A stretch of DNA of 64,000 nt from Polyangiaceae bacterium. Lineage in GTDB: Bacteria > Myxococcota_A > Polyangia > Polyangiales > Polyangiaceae. The stretch covers positions 558,001 to 622,000 of the forward strand of contig JABTUA010000002.1 of the NCBI GenBank assembly GCA_015075635.1. Reading direction: 5' to 3'. The number at the start of each line of letters is the position of its first letter. Position 1 is the first letter of the stretch. The position numbers and the translations under genes were made by a program. Positions 17,266-25,850 of the stretch are shown here, piece by piece. The notes beneath the pieces are model-generated. The model did not search any database and had not been told where the DNA came from. It was given only the letters and a program-made list of their open reading frames with translations.

Positions 17266-18762
17266 ATGAGCAAGCTGCCTGCTTTCCCCGCCCGAAGCTA
17301 CGACTTCGTCGAATACGTCCCGGTCAAGAACTGGATCGGCGGCGAGTGGCGAGAGCCGACCACCGGCAAGACCATCCCGGTGGAGAACCCGCGCTTCGGC
17401 AAGGCCATCTCCAGCGTGCCGATCAGCGGCGCGGAGGACGTGGACCTGGCGGTCAAAGCCGCCGAGAAGGCGCAGAAGAGCTGGCGCGACGTGCCGATGC
17501 GCGAGCGCGCGCAGGTCTTCTACCGGCTGAAGGCGCTGATGGAGCGCGACATCGACGAGCTCGCATGGCTCGTCACCCACGAGAACGGCAAGCCCATCGA
17601 GGAGGCGCGCGCCAGCGTCGAGAAGGGCATCGAGTGCGCCGAGTTCGGCGCAGCGCTGCCCAACGGCGGCGGCGCGGGCGAGCAGCTCGAGGTGAGCCGC
17701 GGCGTGCTCTGCAAGGAGATCTACGAGCCGCTCGGCGTCGTGGCGGGCGTCACGCCCTTCAACTTCCCGATCATGGTCCCGCTCTGGATGCTGCCGCAGG
17801 CCATCGTGGGCGGGAACGCCTTCGTGCTGAAGCCGAGCGAGCAGGTGCCGATGGGCAGCATGAAGCTCGCGCAGCTCTTGAAGGAGGCTGGGCTGCCGGA
17901 CGGCGTCTTCAACGTGGTCAACGGCTCGGTGGACGTCGGGAACGCGCTCTGCGATCACCCCACCATCCGCGCCATCGGCTTCGTCGGCTCGACCAAGGTG
18001 GCGAAGCTCGTCTACGCGCGGGGCGCGGCCTCGGGCAAGGCGATGCTCTGCCTGGGTGGCGCCAAGAACCACCTGATCGTGGTGCCGGATGCGGATCCGA
18101 AGGTCGCTGCGGACAACATCGTCGCCTCCTTCACCGGCTGCACCGGTCAGCGCTGCATGGCGGCCAGCGTGATGGTGGCCGTCGGCAACGTCGATCACGT
18201 GCTCGGCCCGATCCTGGAGAAGTCGAAGCAGCTCCAGGCGGGCAAGCAGCTCGGCCCGGTGATCAGCAGCGCCGCCGTCGAGCGCATCGAGCGCTACATC
18301 ACGGAGGCCGAAAAGGCCGGCGCCAAGGTCGTGGTGGACGGCCGTGGCCAGAAGGGTGGCAAGGAAGGCTACTGGACCGGCGCCACCGTCATCGACGGCG
18401 TGACTCCGGAGATGGGCGCCTGGCAGGACGAGATCTTCGGACCCGTCCTGTCCATCGTGCGGGTGAAGACCCTGGACGAGGCCATCGCCCTCGAGAACAA
18501 GCACCCCTACGGCAACGCGGCGGCGGTCTACACCACCAGCGGCGCAGTCGCCGAATACGTCACCCACCGCGTCGAGGCCGGCATGGTCGGCGTGAACGTC
18601 GGCGTTCCGGTGCCGCGCGAGCCCTTCGGCTTCGGCGGCTGGAACCAGAGCAAGTTCGGCCACGGCAACATCACGGGCATCGACGGCTTCCACTTCTGGA
18701 CGCGGCCGCGCAAGGTCACCATGAAGTGGGAGATCCAGCCGGACACGACCTGGATGGGGTGA
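17266..18762 (+). CDS. mmsA: CoA-acylating methylmalonate-semialdehyde dehydrogenase
   Basis: This 498-residue ALDH-superfamily enzyme has the family's usual length. The N-terminus WIGGEWREPTTGKTIPV and the segments NFPIMVPLWMLPQAI and VLKPSEQVP are characteristic of MMSDH. The nucleophile is C297 in TGQRCMAAS. Family members oxidise malonate semialdehyde or methylmalonate semialdehyde with NAD and CoA, releasing CO2 and giving acetyl-CoA or propionyl-CoA, in valine, beta-alanine, thymine and inositol breakdown. GATCAGGAG upstream of the ATG is a reasonable ribosome site. In this window the beta-alanine branch is favoured by neighbouring genes. Confidence 0.92.
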   Translation: MSKLPAFPARSYDFVEYVPVKNWIGGEWREPTTGKTIPVENPRFGKAISSVPISGAEDVDLAVKAAEKAQKSWRDVPMRERAQVFYRLKALMERDIDELAWLVTHENGKPIEEARASVEKGIECAEFGAALPNGGGAGEQLEVSRGVLCKEIYEPLGVVAGVTPFNFPIMVPLWMLPQAIVGGNAFVLKPSEQVPMGSMKLAQLLKEAGLPDGVFNVVNGSVDVGNALCDHPTIRAIGFVGSTKVAKLVYARGAASGKAMLCLGGAKNHLIVVPDADPKVAADNIVASFTGCTGQRCMAASVMVAVGNVDHVLGPILEKSKQLQAGKQLGPVISSAAVERIERYITEAEKAGAKVVVDGRGQKGGKEGYWTGATVIDGVTPEMGAWQDEIFGPVLSIVRVKTLDEAIALENKHPYGNAAAVYTTSGAVAEYVTHRVEAGMVGVNVGVPVPREPFGFGGWNQSKFGHGNITGIDGFHFWTRPRKVTMKWEIQPDTTWMG

Positions 18763-18772
18763 GTGGCGACAA

Positions 18773-18801
18773 CACGGGATCCGTGCTACACGGATCCCGT
18801 G
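18773..18801. promoter_or_regulatory. Perfect 13-bp inverted repeat at the toxin-antitoxin start
   Basis: CACGGGATCCGTG and CACGGATCCCGTG are exact reverse complements separated by the 3 bases CTA. The right arm ends on the GTG start of the antitoxin gene (18799-18801). This position is typical of an autoregulatory operator bound by the antitoxin-toxin complex. A terminator for the upstream dehydrogenase gene is an alternative, but no T-tract follows. Confidence 0.65.
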
Positions 18802-19053
18802 GCCAATCTGACCATCACCGTCGACGACGAGCTGCTGAAGAAGGCCCGCATCCGTGCCCTGGAGCGCGGGACCAGCGTGAACGCCGTGCTGGCCGAGTAC
18901 CTCCGGACCTTCGCGGGCGAGGTGCACACCCAGGCGCGAGCCACGCGCGCCTTGCTCGCGCTCGCGAAAGAGAACTCGAAGGCGTCGGGGCGCGCTCGCG
19001 GCAAGGCCCGCGGTGGGCGGCGCTGGACCCGGGACGAGCTGCATGAGCGCTGA
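18799..19053 (+). CDS. VapB-like antitoxin
   Basis: This 84-residue protein is read from the GTG at 18799, giving VANLTITVDDELLKKARIRA. This is a ribbon-helix-helix start: a short TITVDDEL strand, then helix ARIRALERGTSVNAVLAEYL. An in-frame GTG at 18763 would add 12 residues that fall inside the palindrome and do not resemble the family. The basic C-terminal tail (ARGKARGGRRWTRDEL) probably wraps the toxin. It overlaps the PIN toxin gene by 11 bases. The complex would repress through the palindrome at 18773-18801. Confidence 0.78.
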   Translation: MANLTITVDDELLKKARIRALERGTSVNAVLAEYLRTFAGEVHTQARATRALLALAKENSKASGRARGKARGGRRWTRDELHER

Positions 19054-19465
19054 CCGCACGTTCGTGGACACCAACGTCTTCGCCTATCTGTTCGACGATT
19101 CGGAGCCGAAGAAGCAGGCCAGCGCCGGCAAACGCCTGGAGCAAGAACAGCGCGAGCGAGAGCTCGTGGTGAGCACACAGGTGCTCCAAGAGCTGTACGT
19201 GGCCCTCACCAGGGGCAAATCCCCGATCGCGAGCCCGGAGGTCGCCGAGCGCGCGGTCCGCGAGGTCAGCACGTACACGGTCGCGCAGGTGGACTCGACA
19301 GCCGTGTTCGCGGCCATCGCCACGAGCCGGCAGAGTCGCATCTCGTTCTGGGACGCGCTGATCGTTCGCGCGGCGGCCGACTCGGGTTGCTCCGTGCTGC
19401 TCAGCGAAGACCTGAACGACGGCCAGGTGATCGAGGGCGTGCGGGTGGAGAACCCGTTCGCGTAG
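19043..19465 (+). CDS. PIN-domain ribonuclease toxin (VapC-like)
   Basis: This 140-residue protein starts MSADRTFVDTNVFAYLFDD with the first catalytic acid D9. VVSTQVLQELYVAL carries the conserved Glu, and FWDALIVRAAADSG and LLSEDLNDG carry the remaining acids of the PIN active site. VapC-type toxins cut tRNA or rRNA when freed from antitoxin. It is translationally coupled to the upstream antitoxin. The RNA target cannot be deduced. Confidence 0.88.
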   Translation: MSADRTFVDTNVFAYLFDDSEPKKQASAGKRLEQEQRERELVVSTQVLQELYVALTRGKSPIASPEVAERAVREVSTYTVAQVDSTAVFAAIATSRQSRISFWDALIVRAAADSGCSVLLSEDLNDGQVIEGVRVENPFA

Positions 19466-19468
19466 GCG

Positions 19469-20392
19469 ATGTCGAAGCGAGCCCTGCTGCTCCTGACCCC
19501 GCTGCTCGCGGTGGCCTGCCCCACCCCCACGCCGCCGAGCCGCGAGCCCGAGCCCGTCGCCCCCTCCGAGCCGGTCGATGCTTCGCCGCTACTGGAGACC
19601 CTGCCCGATGCAGGCCCCGCCGACGCCGCGGCCGACAGAACCCCCGACGCCGCGCCGGCCGAGCCTCTCGTCGGCTCGACCGCGGAGTATTTCCGCTGCG
19701 GCGATGGCAAGTGCAGGTCCGGGAGCGAGACCTGCTGCGGCGCGAGCAACCGCGGTGTGTGCTTGCCGAGCTCTCCGGACGACGCGCCCCAAGGCAAGGT
19801 CGGCTACCTGAAGACCCAGTGGGAAATCTGCGACAAGGCGGCCCTCGAGAAGACCGGCTACAGCATGTCGCACATCGATCGCTGCGACGAGAGCATCGAC
19901 TGCAAGAAGGGCGAGCTCTGCTGCGACAACTTCCTGTTCTCCGGCGGCACCATCGGGGAGTGCGTGAAGCTGCCCGCCGGGGGCTCGACGCCCTGCGACT
20001 ACGGCGAGCGCTGCATCGAGAGCTCGACCTGCCGCCTACCTGGCAGTCAGTGCATCGAGGGCTACTGCAAGAAGCCCGTGCCCAATCTGCCCTGCGGCGA
20101 CTCGCCGTGCAGCGGCTCCACACCGTACTGCTGCGGCAGCACGCAGAGCTGCGCGTCGAAGTGCGAGTCCTGGCATCAGGTGCGCTGCGCGCGCCACGCG
20201 GACTGCCTGGCCGGGCAGCGCTGCACGGTGTCGGGCTACGGCAGCGCCTGCCTGAGCATCATCCAGGATCGAGACTCGCAGCAGACGGTGTGCAAGCTCG
20301 ACGGCGAGTGCAACTACAAGTGCAACGACGGCAGCCGCCCGCGCTGCAAGACCTCGGTCATCCCCTGGATCAAGAGCTGCCAGTGCCCTTGA
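19469..20392 (+). CDS. Cys-rich lipoprotein
   Basis: This 307-residue protein begins MSKRALLLLTPLLAVAC, a signal peptide with lipobox AVAC. A Pro/Ala/Asp-rich linker follows (to about residue 65). The rest contains over 30 Cys residues in repeated patterns such as CCGASNRGVC, GELCCDN, TPYCCGSTQSC and CNYKCNDGS, probably all disulfide-bonded. This module recurs in the FG-GAP lipoprotein (1796-4060) and other lipoproteins here. The function is unknown. It starts 3 bases after the PIN toxin stop. Its 3' end overlaps the convergent kinase-like gene by 23 bases. Confidence 0.75.
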   Translation: MSKRALLLLTPLLAVACPTPTPPSREPEPVAPSEPVDASPLLETLPDAGPADAAADRTPDAAPAEPLVGSTAEYFRCGDGKCRSGSETCCGASNRGVCLPSSPDDAPQGKVGYLKTQWEICDKAALEKTGYSMSHIDRCDESIDCKKGELCCDNFLFSGGTIGECVKLPAGGSTPCDYGERCIESSTCRLPGSQCIEGYCKKPVPNLPCGDSPCSGSTPYCCGSTQSCASKCESWHQVRCARHADCLAGQRCTVSGYGSACLSIIQDRDSQQTVCKLDGECNYKCNDGSRPRCKTSVIPWIKSCQCP

Positions 20393-21377
20393 GTCGCCGC
20401 CAGTCGATCATGGGGACGGCGTCGGGCAGGTAGGACATCTCGACCTCCGTCCGCTCGCCCGCGAGGTCGCCTCCGATCTCGAAGGGGACCGGGCGATCGA
20501 ACTCGAAGCGGCAGCGCGTGACGAAGAAGTGGTGGTCGTCCGGGAGCGGATGGGCGCCGCGCCAGAGCCAGGGCATGCGCACCGTCGCGTGCAGCGCGGA
20601 CGCGGCGTAGATGCGCACGTTCATGCGCCCGGGCACCAGGTGCGCGAACGGAAAGGCGCGGAAGCCGAGGCCCAGCTCTTCGGTGGTGGCCGCGCCGCCG
20701 ACGCTGATCGGGCCCTCGTACAGCACGGCTCCCGGGCCCGCACCGGGGATGGGCACGGCGCGCCCTTCCGGCGTCACGCCGAACGCGGGCTCGCCCAGGT
20801 TCACCAAGCGCACGCGCGGCGGCGAATACCCGAACAGGTGGCGCGGAATGGTGCGCGTGAACAGGCTCTGCATGTAGCCGCCCCGCGCGCTCAGTCCCCG
20901 CACCGCGCCGGGCACGCTCGCCTGGATGGCCTTGTAGTCCGCCAGGACTTCCGCGTCCCAGCCGGTGCCGGCGAAGGGCGTGATGCGACCTTCGGTCTCG
21001 ACCAGACCGAACTGCCGGAGCGGCGGGGTCCCGTGCTCGGCCAGCCGGGAGAGGCCGCGAAACGCGGCGCGCTTGCCGACCTCTCCGGTGGCGCGTGCCC
21101 AACCGTTGCCCGTGCCCAGGGGGAGCAGGCCGAAGGCGGGTACCGTGACGCCGTGATCGCGGAGCTCGTTCAGGAGCGCCACTGCCGTGCCGTCGCCGCC
21201 ACCGGAGAGCAGCACCTCGGGTCGCGCCGGCGTGAGCTCGTCGCGGACCCAGGCGCGCGCGTCCTCCAGGCTGCGCGTCACGGCCACGCGAGCCCTCGGC
21301 AAGATCTCCCGGATGCGCCGTCCCACGGCCTCCGAGCCGTGGCGCGCCCGGAGATTGACCAGAACGGCGACCGTCAT
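20370..21377 (-). CDS. Diacylglycerol/sphingosine kinase-family lipid kinase
   Basis: This 335-residue protein has the DAGK catalytic signature SGGGDGT at about residues 58-64 and the ATP-site stretch PLGTGNGWARATG (canonical PLGTGNDFAR, with W in place of the usual D-F). AVLVNLRARHG at the N-terminus is the first Rossmann-like strand (usually NP.SG). The C-terminal half is the beta-sandwich lipid-binding domain (GTGWDAEVLADYK). It probably phosphorylates a lipid such as diacylglycerol, at the membrane, with ATP. It is convergent with and overlaps the preceding Cys-rich lipoprotein gene. Confidence 0.83.
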   Translation of the reverse strand: MTVAVLVNLRARHGSEAVGRRIREILPRARVAVTRSLEDARAWVRDELTPARPEVLLSGGGDGTAVALLNELRDHGVTVPAFGLLPLGTGNGWARATGEVGKRAAFRGLSRLAEHGTPPLRQFGLVETEGRITPFAGTGWDAEVLADYKAIQASVPGAVRGLSARGGYMQSLFTRTIPRHLFGYSPPRVRLVNLGEPAFGVTPEGRAVPIPGAGPGAVLYEGPISVGGAATTEELGLGFRAFPFAHLVPGRMNVRIYAASALHATVRMPWLWRGAHPLPDDHHFFVTRCRFEFDRPVPFEIGGDLAGERTEVEMSYLPDAVPMIDWRRLKGTGSS

Positions 21378-21436
21378 CCTGGAGCAACCTAACCCCGGGC
21401 GGCGACCGCGGCCGTCAGGTTTTGGTCACAGCTGAC

Positions 21437-22018
21437 TCACTCCGGGGCCTGCGTGCGCGGCAAGAACAGGCGGCCAATCGGCACCTCGACCGCCTCGAAG
21501 GGGGCGATGCGGGCCGTCTCCGTGTCGTCGAAGGAGCCGGCGTCCACCCAGCGGCCGTCCACCAGGGCCAGCGCCTCGAGCGTGCGCGCGTCCGGATCGA
21601 CGATCCAGTAGTGCTTCACGCCGTGCTCGGCGTAGATGCGGCGCTTGGTCACGCGATCCCGAGCCTGGTCCGACGCGCTCACGATCTCGCACACCCAATC
21701 CGGAACGACGCCGATGGGGCGCACGTCTGGCTCCGGCAGCCGCTCGCGCCGCCAGCCGGAGAGGTCCGGCCGCACCACATGGGCTCCGAGCAGCACGTCC
21801 ACCTCGACGAAGATCCACCAGCCGCCGGGACCCCCGAAACCGTCGTCGTCGTCGTAGGGACCGCCGACGAAACGGCGGAGAGCGCCCTGCGGCTTGCTGT
21901 GGCGAGGCCGCGGAGCGGGCGCGGTCTGGATCACCCCGTCGAGGATCTCCGCGCGCACGCCCTCCGGCAGGGCCAGGAGGTCCGCGTAAGTCGGGACGGG
22001 GCGCGCCGGGTTCGCCAT
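21437..22018 (-). CDS. Uma2-type (DUF820) putative endonuclease-fold protein
   Basis: This 193-residue protein has the family features: TYADLLALPEGVRAEILDG, then PDLSGWRRERLPE (acidic residue), PDWVCEIVSASDQARDRVTK (E and K of the core) and RIYAEHGVKHYWIVDPDAR. It is better conserved around the putative active site than the copy at 9528-10106. It is divergent from the aminotransferase with 58 bases between starts. Biological role is unproven. Confidence 0.88.
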   Translation of the reverse strand: MANPARPVPTYADLLALPEGVRAEILDGVIQTAPAPRPRHSKPQGALRRFVGGPYDDDDGFGGPGGWWIFVEVDVLLGAHVVRPDLSGWRRERLPEPDVRPIGVVPDWVCEIVSASDQARDRVTKRRIYAEHGVKHYWIVDPDARTLEALALVDGRWVDAGSFDDTETARIAPFEAVEVPIGRLFLPRTQAPE

Positions 22019-22076
22019 TTGCGGCTCCCGGCAATAGTAGCATCATCCGGACCCCGCTCAGCGAAAGGTAGCGACG

Positions 22077-23396
22077 ATGGACACCCAGGAGATGATCGAC
22101 CTCTGCAAGCGCCACACGCTCTACACCTGGACTGCCACCGACGCCGTGAACCCGTTGCCCATCGCCCGAGCGGAGGGCGTGTACCTGTACACCCCCGAGG
22201 GCAAGCGCATCCTCGACTTCAACAGCCAGCTGATGAGCGTGCTCATCGGTCACAGCCACCCCAAGGTGGTCGCGGCGATGAAGAAGGCCGCCGACGGCTT
22301 GATCTACGTCTACCCGCAGACCGCCACCGAGGTGCGCGCGCGCTACAGCAAGCGCCTGGCGGAGCTCACCCCCGGCAACATCAACACCTTCTACTACACG
22401 CTGGGCGGAGCCGAAGCGAACGAGAACGCCATCCGCGCCGCCAAGCAGTTCACCGGCCGGCAGAAGATCCTGACGCGCTACCGCGCGTACCACGGCGGCA
22501 CCAATGCCACGATGCAGCTCACCGGCGACCCGCGGCGCTGGGCCAACGAGCCCGGCATGCCCGGCGTGGTGCGCGTGATGGACCCGACGCCGTACTACTA
22601 CAGCTTCGGCAAGACGGAGGAGGAGATCACCGCGAACAACCTCCAGTACGTGGAGGAGGTGCTCATGTACGAGGGGCCGCACACCATCGCGGCCATGATC
22701 CTGGAGACGGTCACCGGCACGAACGGCGTGCTCGTCCCGCCCAAGGGCTACATGCAGGGCCTGCGCGCGCTCCTGAAGAAGCACGGCATCCTGATGATCT
22801 GCGACGAGGTGATGGCGGGCATGGGGCGCACCGGCAAGCTCTACGCCTTCGAGCACTTCGACATCGTCCCGGACATGGTCACCATGGCGAAGGGCCTGAC
22901 CAGCAGCTACGTGCCGCTCGGCGCCATGGGCGTGTCCGACGAGATCCGGGACTACTTCCACAAGAACGTGTTCTGGGGCGGCCTCACCTACAACTCGCAC
23001 CCGTATTGCCTGGCCGTGGCGGAAGCGGTGCTCGACGTGATGGTCGGCGAGGGCCTGGTCGAGAACGCCGCGCGCATGGAGAAGGTCGTGCGCCGCGAGA
23101 TGGATCGGCTGACCGCCAAGCACCCGAGCCTGAAGGAAGGCCGCGTGATCGGCCTGTTCGGCATGATGGACGTGCAGAAGAACAGCCGTGGCGACTTGAT
23201 CGCGCCCTACAACGGCAGCCACCCGGCCATGGGCAAGCTCGCCAAGTTCTTCGAGCAGGAGGGCCTCTTCACCTTCGTGCGCTGGTCGAGCTTCACCTGC
23301 AACCCGCCGCTCACCATCACGGAGGAGCAGTTGATGGAGGGCTTCGCCATCGTGGACAAGGGGCTCGAGATCACGGACGAGGTCTTCGAGGGGTGA
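22077..23396 (+). CDS. Class III PLP-dependent aminotransferase (omega-amino acid type)
   Basis: This 439-residue enzyme shows fold-type I class III motifs: GVYLYTPEGKRILDFNSQL, the phosphate-binding LGGAEANENAIRAAK, YRAYHGGT, ICDEVMAGMGRTG with the PLP-nitrogen-binding Asp, and the Schiff-base Lys in VTMAKGLTSSYVPLG. GAAAGGT lies before the ATG. Relatives include beta-alanine:pyruvate and taurine:pyruvate transaminases. A beta-alanine role, giving malonate semialdehyde for the MmsA-type dehydrogenase, would fit the gene set but is inferred. The 3' end overlaps the convergent kinase by 26 bases. Confidence 0.85.
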   Translation: MDTQEMIDLCKRHTLYTWTATDAVNPLPIARAEGVYLYTPEGKRILDFNSQLMSVLIGHSHPKVVAAMKKAADGLIYVYPQTATEVRARYSKRLAELTPGNINTFYYTLGGAEANENAIRAAKQFTGRQKILTRYRAYHGGTNATMQLTGDPRRWANEPGMPGVVRVMDPTPYYYSFGKTEEEITANNLQYVEEVLMYEGPHTIAAMILETVTGTNGVLVPPKGYMQGLRALLKKHGILMICDEVMAGMGRTGKLYAFEHFDIVPDMVTMAKGLTSSYVPLGAMGVSDEIRDYFHKNVFWGGLTYNSHPYCLAVAEAVLDVMVGEGLVENAARMEKVVRREMDRLTAKHPSLKEGRVIGLFGMMDVQKNSRGDLIAPYNGSHPAMGKLAKFFEQEGLFTFVRWSSFTCNPPLTITEEQLMEGFAIVDKGLEITDEVFEG

Positions 23397-25008
23397 GCCC
23401 CGAGGCCACCTCGGCGCTCGGAATCGTCCAAGGCTCCGCCGCGAGCAGCGCATCCGCTGCCTGGCGCAGCGGCGTCGAGAGCTCGCCATTCAGCGCGTCG
23501 CGGAACGCTCGAGCCAGCGTCGCCGCCGAGTCGAAGCGTCGCTCGCGATCCTTCGCCAGGCCCAGCGCGAGCACGCGGTCCAGGTCCGGCGATACGTCCG
23601 CGAGCAGCGACGGCTGGACGGGCTGCACGTGGACCACCCGGTAGAGGGTCGAGGTCGGGTCGCCGCCGGTGAACGCCGGCTGTCCGGTCAGCGCGCGATA
23701 CGCGATGGCGCCCAAGGCGAAGACGTCGGCCCGATGATCGACGGCCTCTCCACGCGCCTGCTCGGGCGACATGTAGCTGGGAGTTCCGACGGCCTGCCCC
23801 CGGGTCAGCTCGCTGCCTTCGCTCAGGATCGACGCCACGCCGAAATCGAGGATCTTCCACAGCGGCGGCCCGGCCTCGCCTTCGGCACGGAAGACGTTGT
23901 TGGGCTTGAGATCGCGGTGCACGATCCCCGCCTGGCGAGCCACCTCGAGCCCGCGCCCGACGTGGCTGAGCAGGTCGGCCGTGGCGGGCACGTCGAGCCG
24001 GCTCTCCTCGCGGAGGATCGCCGCGAGATCGCGACCCCGGAGCAGCTCGGTGACGAGATAGGGCGTGCCGTCGGGCGCCCTGTCCGCGTGCAGCACGCGC
24101 ACCACGTGGGGGGACACCAGCGACGCGGCCGCCGCCGCTTCGCGCAGGAACCGCGCCACCTGATCGGCATCACCCACGTGGTGCGAGTGGAGCACCTTCA
24201 CCGCCGCGCTGGGCCCACCCTCCAGGTGGCGCGCGGCGTACACGTCCGCCATGCCACCACGACCGATGACTTCCTCGAGCACGTAGCCCGACAGCTGCTC
24301 GCCGCTCCAGCGCCCGAGCCTCGCGCCCGTCAGCGCTCGACGCAGCTCGGCGCGGGCCTCGGTGAGCAAAGCGTCACCCTGCAGCACCTGGCGACTGGCC
24401 TGCTCGAGGCGATCCATCACGGCGCGGGTGGCCCGCCGGTTGCGGCGCGCCATCACGTAGGTTCCGAAGAAGACGGCCTCCAGCATGACCGTGAAGCCGA
24501 CGATGGCGCGTGGGTTCTCCTTGCTGATGGCGATCACCGACTCGGTGAGAGGCAGTGCGCCGGCGAGGCTCAAGATGGCGAGAACCAGGTATCCGAGCGA
24601 AGCGCTCACGTAGGCGACCCGCGCGATGAAGGGCGAGTCGTCGAGCGAGTGGTAGAAGATGATCACCGGGAACAACGCCGTCACCGGTGAGAGCAACCCG
24701 AGCTGCACGGTCGCGGCCAACGTCGCAGCCGTGGCGAGCAACGCCAGGACGACGATCCACCAAGGATCGAGCTGCTTTTCCCGCGGGGTCGCCGCCAGGA
24801 CGATCGCCGTGACGACGGCGTTGACCACGACCGTGAGAGTCAAGAGCCAGTGCTTGGCGTCCTTGTCCACGGTGAGCTGCAGCGCAATCGCCGCGACCAA
24901 GCTCAGCCACAGGTTGATGTGCAGGCCGGCGCGATCGCGGGTCCGGCGCTCCTCGCGGAGCTGCCGCACCAAGAGCGAGCGCTTCTGGATCTGCTGGGGC
25001 CCAGACAC
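23371..25008 (-). CDS. Membrane Ser/Thr protein kinase with N-terminal multi-helix domain
   Basis: The 545-residue protein starts with about 190 residues containing six hydrophobic helices (about 31-46, 54-73, 83-104, 106-120, 130-150, 168-186). A coiled region (about 187-230) leads to a Hanks-type kinase domain from residue 241: Gly loop IGRGGMADVY, ATP Lys in AAVKVL, catalytic HRDLKPNN, metal-binding DFGVA, and MSPEQ at the APE position. Most bacterial Hanks kinases have the kinase at the N-terminus and a single helix after it; this reverse order is unusual but recurs in some myxobacterial kinases. Sensing through the membrane domain is inferred. It begins 21 bases after the stop of the upstream gene on the same strand. 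Confidence 0.9.
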   Translation of the reverse strand: MSGPQQIQKRSLLVRQLREERRTRDRAGLHINLWLSLVAAIALQLTVDKDAKHWLLTLTVVVNAVVTAIVLAATPREKQLDPWWIVVLALLATAATLAATVQLGLLSPVTALFPVIIFYHSLDDSPFIARVAYVSASLGYLVLAILSLAGALPLTESVIAISKENPRAIVGFTVMLEAVFFGTYVMARRNRRATRAVMDRLEQASRQVLQGDALLTEARAELRRALTGARLGRWSGEQLSGYVLEEVIGRGGMADVYAARHLEGGPSAAVKVLHSHHVGDADQVARFLREAAAAASLVSPHVVRVLHADRAPDGTPYLVTELLRGRDLAAILREESRLDVPATADLLSHVGRGLEVARQAGIVHRDLKPNNVFRAEGEAGPPLWKILDFGVASILSEGSELTRGQAVGTPSYMSPEQARGEAVDHRADVFALGAIAYRALTGQPAFTGGDPTSTLYRVVHVQPVQPSLLADVSPDLDRVLALGLAKDRERRFDSAATLARAFRDALNGELSTPLRQAADALLAAEPWTIPSAEVASGLTPRRPRP

Positions 25009-25029
25009 CGGCGGCCAGTCTAACAGGAG

Positions 25030-25539
25030 TCAGCGCACCAAGAGGTAGCGGCCCGGCTGGGACGCAGGCAGAGCTCCAGCGTCTCCGATGCGCGCGAAGT
25101 GCTGCCGGATCTCGTCGCCACCGCGCGCGAGCCCGAGCTCGATCACCGAGCGCGGCCCGGTCGCGTAGCGCTCCCCGGGCGAGACCAACAGAATGCCCGG
25201 GCGTCGCGTGCAGCGGACGTGTGCCCAGCCCCAGCCAAAAGCGCGCGCGAGGGTCTGACCGTAGAGGCACGCCAGCGCCAGCACCTCCTGCGCGCTCGGC
25301 TCCTTCGCCGTGTCGGTGTGAGTGGCCAGCGCATCGACGATCGCCGCCGGCGGCGCGTCCTCGTCCAGGCCGATCAGCGCGAGCCCCTGACCGATGGCGA
25401 GGTGCAGGTCGTCGAGCAGCTCGTCGGCCACGGGCTCGTGGTGAGGCTTGCCGCGCTGCTTTCGCCGCGCGAACGGCGCCGCCTCGATCACCGCCTGGCG
25501 CGGCGGCTCGGCGTGCTCGAGGCGGGGATCAGGCTTCAC
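25030..25539 (-). CDS. Hypothetical protein upstream of the kinase
   Basis: This 169-residue protein has no signal peptide and no membrane helix. It is largely helical by composition, with a Lys/Arg-rich start (FARRKQRGKPHHE) and a C-terminal beta-rich part (WGWAHVRCTRRPGILLVSP). I recognise no family. It ends 21 bases before the kinase start on the same strand and could be its partner or substrate, but nothing in the sequence proves this. Confidence 0.55.
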   Translation of the reverse strand: MKPDPRLEHAEPPRQAVIEAAPFARRKQRGKPHHEPVADELLDDLHLAIGQGLALIGLDEDAPPAAIVDALATHTDTAKEPSAQEVLALACLYGQTLARAFGWGWAHVRCTRRPGILLVSPGERYATGPRSVIELGLARGGDEIRQHFARIGDAGALPASQPGRYLLVR

Positions 25540-25613
25540 GGAGGCCCGAGCCTAACACCCGTGCCCGGCGCGCACGTGGTCGGCTCACCTCGCGTCTGGT
25601 ATCTTCCTCCCGA

Positions 25614-25829
25614 GTGCCCGTCGTGCGTCGCTTCCTGATCGCGCTCGTCGCGCTCGCTACGGCCGGCTGCCCGGATTCGACGTCCGGCAGCAAGGCCGGC
25701 CCGCCCGCGACCTGCACCAAGCGCGGCGAGCAGTGCAAGCTGGCCGACGGTGTGCTCGGCGTCTGCAACGACGTCGCCTGCCCCGCCGGCAAGGACCCGC
25801 CTTGCCTGGGCTGCGTCTCGCAGCACTGA
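25614..25829 (+). CDS. Small Cys-rich lipoprotein
   Basis: This 71-residue protein is read from a GTG (a second GTG three codons later is possible). VPVVRRFLIALVALATAGC gives a signal peptide with lipobox TAGC. The mature part has six further Cys residues (CTKRGEQCK, CNDVACPAG, CLGC). It is divergent from 25030-25539 and convergent with the vWA lipoprotein. Function is unknown. Confidence 0.65.
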   Translation: MPVVRRFLIALVALATAGCPDSTSGSKAGPPATCTKRGEQCKLADGVLGVCNDVACPAGKDPPCLGCVSQH

Positions 25830-25850
25830 GACGCTCGGCGCGCGCCCGCC

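Noticed and set aside
9528..22018. Uma2 proteins as a defence island
   Set aside because: The two Uma2 genes are 11 kb apart with no other defence gene clustered; Uma2 proteins are scattered widely in such genomes.
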